DNA of 5,361 nt from SVFI01 sp045643145 (GTDB taxonomy: Bacteria; Bacillota; Clostridia; Lachnospirales; Lachnospiraceae): the NCBI GenBank assembly GCA_045643145.1, contig JAZUKG010000175.1, forward strand, positions 1-5,361, in the 5' to 3' direction. The position numbers were made by a program, and so were the translations under genes. How positions within the stretch are numbered: the first letter of the stretch is position 1; each line of letters begins with the position of its first letter. Shown here in pieces: positions 1-5,361 of the stretch. Below the pieces are notes generated by a model. It did not search any database. It was not told where the DNA came from and saw only the letters and a program-made list of their open reading frames with translations.

Positions 1-330
1 GACGGATCGCTCCTTTATGAATATGATCCGGCACTGGATTATATGAAGATGCGTGTAAAGAAAGAGGACGGAGAGATCCTGACTCGTTCGGCGCTGAATT
101 ATCTGGCAGAACTGCAGCAGACCGGATATATTGAAAAGGAAAGTGTACCTATTTTTACCGAGGCGATTCATGAGGTGGCTCAAACAGGAAAGGATAAAGA
201 GGTCGTAGTAAAAGCCCTGTTCCCGGGCCGAACTTATCTGCCTTGTAAGTATTACTTCTCGGCTGCACTTGACGACAACGGCAAGGTTTACCGTATTGTG
301 GGAAGAGCGCAGAAACTGGCAGAAGAATAA
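1..330 (+). CDS. C-terminal fragment of a PAS-domain signalling protein (5' end outside window)
   Basis: The frame is open from the first base and ends at TAA 328-330, giving 109 visible residues; the true start lies upstream, and Met codons at 43 and 49 have no ribosome binding site. The visible part reads like one PAS-type sensor fold: an opening strand with LLYEYDPALDYM, a central helix with SALNYLAELQQTGYI, a short acidic turn (EKESVPIF) where PAS domains of this type usually have a 'hPeD..f' segment, and closing strands ending in GKVYRIVGRAQKL. Clostridial GGDEF and other signalling proteins often carry such divergent PAS modules, so a sensor domain at the C-terminus of a larger regulator is the best guess. 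No kinase, GGDEF, EAL or DNA-binding motif lies in the visible part, so the output is unknown. The terminator just downstream separates it from the glycosidase gene. Confidence 0.6.
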   Translation, partial: DGSLLYEYDPALDYMKMRVKKEDGEILTRSALNYLAELQQTGYIEKESVPIFTEAIHEVAQTGKDKEVVVKALFPGRTYLPCKYYFSAALDDNGKVYRIVGRAQKLAEE

Positions 331-354
331 AGATAAATAAAAAAATCAAGAGAC

Positions 355-409
355 AAAGCTATGAATTTGACAAAAAAGATTTCAAGTTCATAGCTTTTTT
401 CATTTTTTT
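355..409 (+). terminator. Intrinsic terminator after the PAS-protein gene
   Basis: The arm AAAGCTATGAATTTGA (355-370) pairs with TCAAGTTCATAGCTTT (382-397) over 16 positions, with one G-U wobble as the only imperfection. The loop is 11 nt. The 3' side runs into TTT, then CA, then seven T (403-409). It sits 25 nt after the stop codon of the upstream gene, the expected place for a Rho-independent terminator. The A-rich 5' side could also give weak termination from the other direction, but no minus-strand gene is supported here. Confidence 0.9.
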
Positions 410-420
410 CCGATAAAGCA

Positions 421-449
421 CTAGTATTCTATCAAAAAAATGATATAGT
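421..449 (+). promoter_or_regulatory. Weak candidate sigma-A promoter of the GH115 gene
   Basis: TATAGT at 444-449 matches the -10 consensus at five of six positions. A -35 hexamer at the usual 17-nt spacing would be CTAGTA (421-426), which is a poor match, so the site would need an activator or be weak. A transcript starting about 7 nt after the -10 would begin near 456 and carry a leader of roughly 50 nt. A promoter somewhere in 410-495 is expected because a strong terminator precedes this stretch; the exact hexamers are a guess. Confidence 0.33.
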
Positions 450-454
450 AAATG

Positions 455-464
455 TAACATGTTA
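455..464. promoter_or_regulatory. 10-bp perfect palindrome, possible operator upstream of GH115
   Basis: TAACATGTTA is a perfect palindrome placed where transcription would start if the -10 at 444-449 is used. Read as TGTAACATGTTA (453-464), it has the half-site shape of a LacI/GalR-family or CcpA cre operator (TG-AA...TT), but it lacks the central CG and the outer CA of cre. Sugar-utilisation genes are commonly controlled by such repressors. Palindromes of this length can arise by chance in AT-rich DNA, so this is only a candidate. Confidence 0.3.
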
Positions 465-509
465 GTTTGAAGATTCAGAGTAAAATAAAAATACAAAGAG
501 GTAAAATTT

Positions 510-3419
510 ATGTTTCAGGTAATTCAAAAGCAAAAGCCGGTTTCCTTTTATTATGATGAGGATTCACTGAGTGGTGTTTGTAAAATTGCTGACAAGGTCA
601 GAGATGATTTAAGAAAGGTATCCGGAAATGAAGCAAAGGTGATTTGCGCGGCAAAGGGAGCAGGCGATATATCCGAGCTCGTTTATTTTGGTACCATAAA
701 TCAGAACAAAAAATTAATGCAGTGGGAAGAAGCCGGACTATTGGATTTATCCGGGGTAACAGGAAAAAGAGAAGTTTACGGCTATTACCTTTTGGAAAAT
801 ATCAGCTTTGAAGCAGAAGACGGAAAAGCGTTTCTGGCGAAAAAGGTTTTGGTGATCGCAGGTAGTGACAAAAGAGGAACGATTTACGGACTGTTCCATT
901 TATCTGATTTATTGGGAGTTTCGGCTTTTGTAAACTGGTCCTTGGTGACTCCGCCTTCAAAAAGCGAGTTTGCTTTGAAAGCGCAGGATCTGGTGATTTC
1001 CAAACAGCCAAGTGTGGAATACCGCGGATTTTTTATCAACGATGAATGGCCTGCTTTTGGAAACTTTGCCATGAAACGATTTGGCGGTGTGAATGCAGTA
1101 CTTTATGAGCAGGTTTTTGAACTGCTATTGAGATTAAAAGGAAACTATTTATGGCCGGCGATGTGGGCGTCTAATTTTGCTATGGACGGCCCGGGACTAA
1201 AAAGCGCCAAGCTGGCAGATGAGCTGGGCGTTGTTATGGGGCTGTCTCATCACGAACCTTGTCTGCGTCACGGCGAGGAATACAGCATGGTTCGAGGCAA
1301 AGATTCTATCTATGGTGATGCCTGGAACTTTAGAAGCAATCCGGACGGAATTACCAGATTTTGGGAGGATGGCTTAAAGCGTAACGGACACTTGGAAAAT
1401 GTCATTACAATCGGTATGAGAGGAGAGAGAGACTCTTCTATTATGGGAGAGTCTGCAACCTTAAAAGATAATATTGATTTATTAAAAGATGTGATTACCA
1501 CGCAGCATCGACTGATTCGTGAAAATGTAAATGAAGATTTGGATCAGGTACCTCGTATGCTCGCACTTTACAAAGAGGTAGAGCCGTTCTATTACGGCGA
1601 TGAAAATGCAGAGGGTCTTTGTGACTGGGAGGAGCTTTCCGATGTCATCCTGATGCTTTGTGATGACAATCACGGATACCTTCGTACCCTGCCGACAGAA
1701 AAGATGCGAGGGCATAAGGGCGGTTTTGGAATGTATTACCATTTTGATTATCATGGAGATCCGGTTTCATTTGAATGGACTGCATCTACTTATCTGCCGG
1801 TTGTATGGGAGGAAATGACCACAGCCTATGAATACGGAATCAATAAGCTGTGGATTGTAAATGTAGGGGATTTGGGACTGCAGGAATTTCCGCTTAACTA
1901 CTTTATGGATTTGGCATATGACTATGATACCTATGGAATCAGTGCACCAAACCAGACAGAAAGCTACACACAAAACTGGATGCAAAAGCAGTTTGGAGCC
2001 TTCTTTAAGCCGGAAGATGTGATAAAGATGTCATCGCTGATGACAGAGTACACACGTATCAGCCACAACCGCAGACCGGAACATTTGGGAGATCGTGTAT
2101 ACCATCCGGCTTATGAGAATGAGGCAAATGAGATGCTGGAGCGCATTGACTCCATCATCACAGAGTGTGACAGATTAAAGGAAGTCAGCAGTGAAATATA
2201 TCCGGCTTTCTATGAACTGTTTTACTACAATACGGCAGCGACCATGAATCTGCACAAAATCTGGATTTATACCACACTGAATCACTATTTCAGTGAAAGA
2301 GGTCTGGTGGTAGCCAACACCTATCGTGATTTGGCGCTGGAAGCTTTGAAAAAAGATTTGGCCTATACACAGCAGCTTCATGAAATCGGAGACGGACATT
2401 TCTATGGACTCGGAATGGCGCCTCATGTGGGCTTTACCAAATGGAATAAAGAAATGAAGAAAAATCCGGTACTGCATACCGTGTTGCCGGTGGATTCCAA
2501 TATGCTGATCGCAGGCTTTTTAGAAGAAACAGAATATACCAGCGGCGAGGAATGGACCGGAAAGCCTTTGGTATCCAATGCACTTTTAAATCCGCATACC
2601 AAGGAAGTTTCTTTCTATGTGGGATGTGTCAGTGATGTGGATATGGCTTATGAAATCGTCAATGAAAATCCGTTTTTAAAGGTAACCCGAAATGAAGGAT
2701 CAGCGGATGAGGAGCTTAAGGCAGTGTCCTGTATAAAGGATCCGTATCATGTATGGACGATTACATTGCAGGGAGAGATACCGGCAGATTTATCAGAAAC
2801 TGTTTTATATATCAGAGCTGCAGAAACCAATGTCGTATTAAAGCTAAAGCTGACTCAGGAAAAAGCAGCGAGTGCGCATACATTGTATGATGGCGTTTTA
2901 GCAATAGAAGCATCTGATTTTAACGAGAAAAAGGATGTGGAAAAAGGGGCTTATGAAAAGCTGGATAAATTGGGAAGAGATACAGACGGCATGAAAATAT
3001 TCCCGGTTACGGCTGACTTTAGAAATGTAGCTTATTCAGACAGACCGTATCTTTGCTATGAGTTTGATTCACAGACAGAATCAAACGGCAGTGTCAGCTT
3101 TTATATCGAGCCTACCAATCCGGTTTATAATGATGTGATTATGGAACTGGCGTTTAGTATAAATGATACTGCGCATTCTCGGATTTCAACCAATGAATAT
3201 CTGTGTCAGGATTATACCGTTGGTGTTTCCGAGCAGTGGGAACAGGGCGTATTAGATCATATTCGTGTGATTACTTCGCAGATTCAGATTCAAAAGGGTC
3301 GTAATATACTTAAGTTTTATGCGACCTGTCCAAATATTATTTTAGATAAAATTGTGATTCAGACAGAGGATCATAAATGCAGAGATTCTTATTTGGGACC
3401 GAGAACGGAAAAAAGGTAG
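510..3419 (+). CDS. GH115 family alpha-glucuronidase, cytoplasmic
   Basis: Likely removes alpha-1,2-linked (4-O-methyl-)glucuronic acid from xylan or xylo-oligosaccharides. The start is supported by AGAGGT at 497-502, 7 nt before ATG. The 969 residues are full length for GH115: an N-terminal alpha/beta domain (about 1-165), a TIM-barrel (about 168-475), a helical domain (about 480-650), beta-rich segments, and the C-terminal GH115 domain (about 790-960) ending in SYLGP. Family motifs are YRGFFINDEWP (171-181), GNYLWPAMW (211-219), LSHHEP (245-250), GMRGERD (302-308), YKEV (354-357), CDDNHGY (384-390), MYYHFDYHG (408-416) and WIVNVGDLGLQEFP (448-461). From memory of the characterised BoAgu115A enzyme, its active-site residues correspond to D178, H247/H248, R304, D308, Y354, E356, N387 and H411, all kept. 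There is no signal peptide or membrane segment, so it should act on imported oligosaccharides. The family is firm; exact substrate length and methyl-glucuronate preference are inferred. Confidence 0.95.
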   Translation: MFQVIQKQKPVSFYYDEDSLSGVCKIADKVRDDLRKVSGNEAKVICAAKGAGDISELVYFGTINQNKKLMQWEEAGLLDLSGVTGKREVYGYYLLENISFEAEDGKAFLAKKVLVIAGSDKRGTIYGLFHLSDLLGVSAFVNWSLVTPPSKSEFALKAQDLVISKQPSVEYRGFFINDEWPAFGNFAMKRFGGVNAVLYEQVFELLLRLKGNYLWPAMWASNFAMDGPGLKSAKLADELGVVMGLSHHEPCLRHGEEYSMVRGKDSIYGDAWNFRSNPDGITRFWEDGLKRNGHLENVITIGMRGERDSSIMGESATLKDNIDLLKDVITTQHRLIRENVNEDLDQVPRMLALYKEVEPFYYGDENAEGLCDWEELSDVILMLCDDNHGYLRTLPTEKMRGHKGGFGMYYHFDYHGDPVSFEWTASTYLPVVWEEMTTAYEYGINKLWIVNVGDLGLQEFPLNYFMDLAYDYDTYGISAPNQTESYTQNWMQKQFGAFFKPEDVIKMSSLMTEYTRISHNRRPEHLGDRVYHPAYENEANEMLERIDSIITECDRLKEVSSEIYPAFYELFYYNTAATMNLHKIWIYTTLNHYFSERGLVVANTYRDLALEALKKDLAYTQQLHEIGDGHFYGLGMAPHVGFTKWNKEMKKNPVLHTVLPVDSNMLIAGFLEETEYTSGEEWTGKPLVSNALLNPHTKEVSFYVGCVSDVDMAYEIVNENPFLKVTRNEGSADEELKAVSCIKDPYHVWTITLQGEIPADLSETVLYIRAAETNVVLKLKLTQEKAASAHTLYDGVLAIEASDFNEKKDVEKGAYEKLDKLGRDTDGMKIFPVTADFRNVAYSDRPYLCYEFDSQTESNGSVSFYIEPTNPVYNDVIMELAFSINDTAHSRISTNEYLCQDYTVGVSEQWEQGVLDHIRVITSQIQIQKGRNILKFYATCPNIILDKIVIQTEDHKCRDSYLGPRTEKR

Positions 3420-3462
3420 AAAAATCCTGTTTTCCTAGTACAAAAAAAGAGATATTTTGTGT

Positions 3463-3503
3463 ATAATAAAGAAGGTGCGCGAGCACCTTCTTTATTATTT
3501 TAT
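3463..3503 (+). terminator. Perfect 16-bp hairpin with GCGA loop, intrinsic terminator after GH115
   Basis: ATAATAAAGAAGGTGC (3463-3478) pairs without mismatch with GCACCTTCTTTATTAT (3483-3498). The loop is GCGA, a GNRA-type tetraloop. The G+C-rich core (GAAGGTGC/GCACCTTC) is followed by TTTATTATTTTAT, an interrupted U-tract. It lies 43 nt after the GH115 stop codon. The A-rich 5' arm makes the structure nearly symmetrical, so it may terminate in both directions. It implies that the esterase gene is transcribed from its own promoter or by read-through. Confidence 0.85.
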
Positions 3504-3506
3504 GAC

Positions 3507-3529
3507 CCGGCGAAGTGGGGACTTGTCGG
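3507..3529 (+). other. Compact G+C-rich hairpin in the leader of the esterase gene
   Basis: CCGGC (3507-3511) pairs with GTCGG (3525-3529), one pair being G-U. After a bulged G at 3512, AAGT (3513-3516) pairs with ACTT (3521-3524), closing a GGGG loop. That is nine pairs in 23 nt, in a G+C-rich island flanked by AT-rich DNA, starting 4 nt after the terminator tail. No U-tract follows, so it is not a second terminator. The CCC at 3506-3508 could alternatively pair with the loop Gs. It could be a leader structure, an RNA processing or stability element, or chance. Confidence 0.35.
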
Positions 3530-3592
3530 CAGAGTAATAATTAAAGAAAAATGAATGCAAACAGCAAAGTTGTGATGTAAAGGAGAAGGTTT

Positions 3593-5110
3593 ATGTTACG
3601 TGTTGCAAAGACAGAAAACGGAATGGTAGAAGGACTGCCATGTCCTGATCCGAGAGTGACTGCGTTTAAGGGGATTCCTTTTGCAAAGCCGCCAATCGGA
3701 GAAAACAGATGGAGAGCACCGCAGCCCTGTGATAACTGGGAAGGTACCTTAAAAACCTACGGGTTTGGACCGATTTCCATTCAGGATACACCGGCGCTGG
3801 GGACAGATATTTACTGCAGAGAATGGCATGTAGACAGTGAAGTAAAAATGGATGAAGACTGTCTGTATTTAAATGTATGGACACCTGCCAAAACCACTCA
3901 GGATAAACTACCGGTTATGGTTTGGTTCTTTGGCGGAGCCTTTCAGTGGGGATACACCAATGAAATGGAATTTGACGGCGAAAGAATTGCCAGAAGAGAT
4001 ATCATTTTAGTTACGGTAAATTACCGCTTGGGGGTAATCGGATTTTTGGCTCATCCTGAGATTTCAAAAGAGCAACCGGATGCTCCTGCAAACTTTGGAC
4101 ATTTAGATCAAAAAGCAGGTCTTGACTGGGTTATTCGAAATATTGAAGCCTTTGGAGGAGATCCTGAAAATATTACCATTGCGGGTCAGTCTGCCGGTGG
4201 CGGTAGTGTACTGGCTCAGATGACGCATGAAGACAACTTTAATAAAATCAAAGGAGCCGTTATCTTAAGCGCTATGATTCGAAGCCCTTACGGCGTAGAT
4301 CCTTTCTTTGTATTCCCTGATTTGAAACAGGCAGAAAAGATGGGCGAAACCTTCTTTGAGTTTTTAGGGGTGGAAACATTAGAACAGGCCAGAGCACTGG
4401 ATGCGATTTATATTCGTGATAAATACGCAGAGTATGCGGTAGATCACCAGAGATTTGCGACAGTCATTGACGGACAGTTCTGTGTGGGGGACAGCTATGA
4501 AAGATTCCTCGCAGGACAGAGAGCAAGGGTACCTGTTATCAGCGGAAATACCGAGGATGAATTTTTGAACTTCATTCAGGCAAAGGATGAAGCAGAGCTG
4601 GAGACAAAGGCTAGGGAAGTACTCGGCGAAGATGCAGATAAGTTTCTGGCAATGGAGGAGAGCAAAAAGCTTCTGGCCAACACAACAGATATGTATGCAC
4701 CTGTCAGCGGTATTGAATGCAGCGTAAAGAGAGCATATCTGGAAAGCGAAAAAATCGATTCGGATTTTAAGGGATATTATTACAGATTTATGCCGATGAT
4801 TCCGGGATATGATAATCCGGGAACCTTCCATTCGGTAGATTTATGGTTCTTTTTTGAAACACTGGGTAAGTGCTGGAGACCATTCAGAGGTCCGCACTAT
4901 GATCTGTCCAGACAGATGTGTAATTACCTGACAAACTTTGTAAAGAATCATGATCCGAACGGACTCGATGATGACGGCAGCGAAATGCCAAAATGGGAAA
5001 CCTATGGAAAGGATAACTGTTTTAATATGTGCTTCAAGACAGAAGGTCCGGTGGCAGAAGTAAAGGATGAGCCGGAATTTATTGAACTTATGATGCAGCA
5101 TGTATACTAA
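3593..5110 (+). CDS. Type-B carboxylesterase (COesterase family), cytoplasmic
   Basis: A serine hydrolase of the alpha/beta fold that cleaves carboxylic esters; 505 residues, normal for the para-nitrobenzyl-esterase-like group. AAAGGAG (3579-3585) stands 7 nt before the ATG and fixes the start. Visible landmarks are the N-terminal FKGIPFAKPPIGENRW (25-40), the type-B signature EDCLYLNVW (88-96), the oxyanion-hole segment WFFGGAF (111-117), the FGGDPENITIAGQSAGG stretch (187-203) with nucleophile Ser200, the likely acid Glu323 in GNTEDEF (318-324), and the catalytic His413 in FHSVDLWFFF (412-421). The triad is therefore intact. The oxyanion segment has Phe113 where most relatives have His (HGGGF/HGGAF). 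No signal peptide is present. Lying between a GH115 gene and a probable glycosidase gene, it may remove acetyl, feruloyl or other esters from xylan oligosaccharides, but type-B esterases are promiscuous and the substrate cannot be read from sequence. Confidence 0.93.
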   Translation: MLRVAKTENGMVEGLPCPDPRVTAFKGIPFAKPPIGENRWRAPQPCDNWEGTLKTYGFGPISIQDTPALGTDIYCREWHVDSEVKMDEDCLYLNVWTPAKTTQDKLPVMVWFFGGAFQWGYTNEMEFDGERIARRDIILVTVNYRLGVIGFLAHPEISKEQPDAPANFGHLDQKAGLDWVIRNIEAFGGDPENITIAGQSAGGGSVLAQMTHEDNFNKIKGAVILSAMIRSPYGVDPFFVFPDLKQAEKMGETFFEFLGVETLEQARALDAIYIRDKYAEYAVDHQRFATVIDGQFCVGDSYERFLAGQRARVPVISGNTEDEFLNFIQAKDEAELETKAREVLGEDADKFLAMEESKKLLANTTDMYAPVSGIECSVKRAYLESEKIDSDFKGYYYRFMPMIPGYDNPGTFHSVDLWFFFETLGKCWRPFRGPHYDLSRQMCNYLTNFVKNHDPNGLDDDGSEMPKWETYGKDNCFNMCFKTEGPVAEVKDEPEFIELMMQHVY

Positions 5111-5134
5111 TTTTGTTTGGAAATATATTCGATT

Positions 5135-5222
5135 GATGATTTTGCATATTCTGACGCAGACGCGCTCTCGCTCAGCTTACTGACGTCCTCAGAAGGTCTG
5201 CTAACAGAAAAGCAAAATCATC
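5135..5222. repeat. 88-nt rod-like imperfect inverted repeat downstream of the esterase gene
   Basis: Three nested helices can be read directly: GATGATTTTGC (5135-5145) with GCAAAATCATC (5212-5222), 11 bp; TTCTG (5149-5153) with CAGAA (5205-5209), 5 bp; GCAGAC (5156-5161) with GTCTGC (5196-5201), 6 bp. The internal loops are only ATA/AA and AC/TAA. The 34-nt tip is G+C-rich and has competing small stems (TCAG 5172-5175 or 5189-5192 with CTGA 5180-5183). The G+C content of 5151-5201 contrasts with the AT-rich flanks. No T-run follows either arm, so it is not a standard intrinsic terminator. Candidates are a MITE- or REP-like dispersed repeat, or a structured RNA in the 3' UTR or next-gene leader. 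No target-site duplication is visible at the borders. Confidence 0.75.
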
Positions 5223-5240
5223 TATACCATATGTATAGAT
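5220..5240. promoter_or_regulatory. 21-bp dyad, operator-like
   Basis: ATCTATAC (5220-5227) and GTATAGAT (5233-5240) are perfect inverted copies around CATAT. The dyad overlaps the last 3 nt of the 88-nt inverted repeat and sits about 90 nt before the next start codon. TTGAAA at 5240-5245 abuts it and resembles a -35 hexamer, and TAAAAT at 5266-5271 resembles a -10, but the 20-nt spacing is too long for a confident promoter. An 8-8 dyad next to a possible promoter suits a dimeric repressor or activator site for the downstream gene; it could equally form an RNA hairpin. Confidence 0.4.
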
Positions 5241-5290
5241 TGAAAAAATAGAAGATAGCGTTAAGTAAAATATGAAAATAGTAAACGGCC

Positions 5291-5308
5291 TTGATGATAA
5301 ATCATCGA
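5291..5308. repeat. Short dyad just upstream of the next gene's ribosome binding site
   Basis: TTGATGAT (5291-5298) faces ATCATCGA (5301-5308) with an AA centre: six perfect pairs in the core, then a G-T wobble and one further A-T pair. It ends 11 nt before the AGAGGA ribosome binding site. TTGATGAT and AAATCATC here are exact copies of the sequences at 5133-5140 and 5215-5222, the outer arms of the 88-nt inverted repeat. It may be an operator or an RNA hairpin affecting translation. Confidence 0.4.
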
Positions 5309-5332
5309 CGCAAGAAATGAGAGGAAAGAATT

Positions 5333-5361
5333 ATGAAAACAAAGCAGGGATTAAATCCTTA
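5333..5361 (+). CDS. Start of a downstream gene, possibly a GH43 glycosidase (truncated by window end)
   Basis: ATG at 5333 is preceded by AGAGGA (5320-5325) at 7-nt spacing, the same arrangement as the two complete genes upstream. Nine residues are visible, MKTKQGLNP, and the next codon starts TA, which in an open frame must be Tyr. Cytoplasmic GH43 enzymes of Clostridia often begin with a short lysine- and glutamine-containing stretch followed by NPYLP, so an arabinofuranosidase or beta-xylosidase is suggested, and this would fit a xylan locus. Nine residues are far too few for a firm family call; the start itself is well supported. Confidence 0.5.

Noticed and set aside
2175..2477. A 100-codon minus-strand frame inside the GH115 gene, and similar shorter ones elsewhere.
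   Set aside because: These lie fully within conserved coding sequence of the opposite strand and show no protein family features.
3538..3560. A possible CcpA cre site near TGAATGCAAACA upstream of the esterase.
   Set aside because: The spacing is two bases short of the 14-bp cre consensus and the central CG is missing.
4379..4831. A 150-codon open frame on the minus strand inside the esterase gene.
   Set aside because: It is the antisense shadow of a well-supported gene, rich in Cys, Ile and Phe with no recognisable domain, and no ribosome binding site was evident.
5135..5222. The large inverted repeat as the intrinsic terminator of the esterase gene.
   Set aside because: Neither arm is followed by a T-run, and the internal loops and long tip do not suit a standard terminator.
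5125..5235. The inverted repeat as a complete insertion sequence or CRISPR unit.
   Set aside because: It has no coding capacity for a transposase, no flanking target duplication that I can see, and no array of spaced direct repeats.
5240..5271. TTGAAA (5240-5245) and TAAAAT (5266-5271) as a promoter for the downstream gene.
   Set aside because: Both hexamers are decent but the 20-nt spacing is outside the normal 16-18 range, so it was only mentioned with the adjacent dyad.
5272..5361. An ATG at 5272 opens a frame running to the window end (MKIVNGLDDK...), in a different frame from the start at 5333.
   Set aside because: It lacks a convincing ribosome binding site, its residues suggest no family, and it would overlap the dyad. 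The start at 5333 has AGAGGA at the same spacing as the two confirmed genes and a GH43-like opening.

Overview
The window looks like a piece of a Bacillota (Clostridia) chromosome, most plausibly a gut or rumen Lachnospiraceae. The grounds are low-to-moderate G+C, strong AGGAG/GAGG-type ribosome binding sites about 7 nt from ATG starts, short AT-rich intergenic regions with intrinsic terminators, and the style of the encoded proteins. The genus cannot be fixed from the sequence alone. All genes that can be supported lie on the plus strand.

Layout: (1) 1-330 is the 3' end of a gene whose last domain looks like a PAS-type sensor fold, closed by a strong intrinsic terminator at 355-409. (2) 331-509 holds that terminator, a weak promoter candidate, a 10-bp palindrome and the ribosome binding site of the next gene. 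(3) 510-3419 encodes a complete 969-residue glycoside hydrolase of family GH115 (xylan alpha-1,2-glucuronidase type) without a signal peptide. (4) 3420-3592 holds a perfect 16-bp-stem terminator-like hairpin with a GCGA loop, then a second compact hairpin in the leader of the next gene. (5) 3593-5110 encodes a complete 505-residue type-B carboxylesterase with an intact Ser-Glu-His triad, also without a signal peptide. (6) 5111-5332 is a structured intergenic region: an 88-nt rod-like imperfect palindrome, a 21-bp dyad and a short dyad near the next start. (7) 5333-5361 is the first 29 bases of a further gene. Its opening residues (MKTKQGLNP, next codon TA-) resemble the NPYLP-type N-terminus of cytoplasmic GH43 enzymes, but only nine residues are visible.

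How the genes may work together: two cytoplasmic enzymes, one removing (4-O-methyl-)glucuronic acid side chains and one cleaving an ester, perhaps followed by a GH43 xylosidase/arabinofuranosidase, would suit intracellular debranching of imported glucuronoxylan oligosaccharides. The GH115 call is firm. The esterase substrate and the GH43 call are inferences. The PAS fragment is separated by a terminator and is probably unrelated.

The least explained part is the intergenic region 5111-5332. Its nested inverted repeats share two 8-nt direct repeats with a small dyad just before the next gene, so alternative RNA pairings are possible. It may be a repeat element, a leader RNA or a regulatory region; the sequence alone does not decide.
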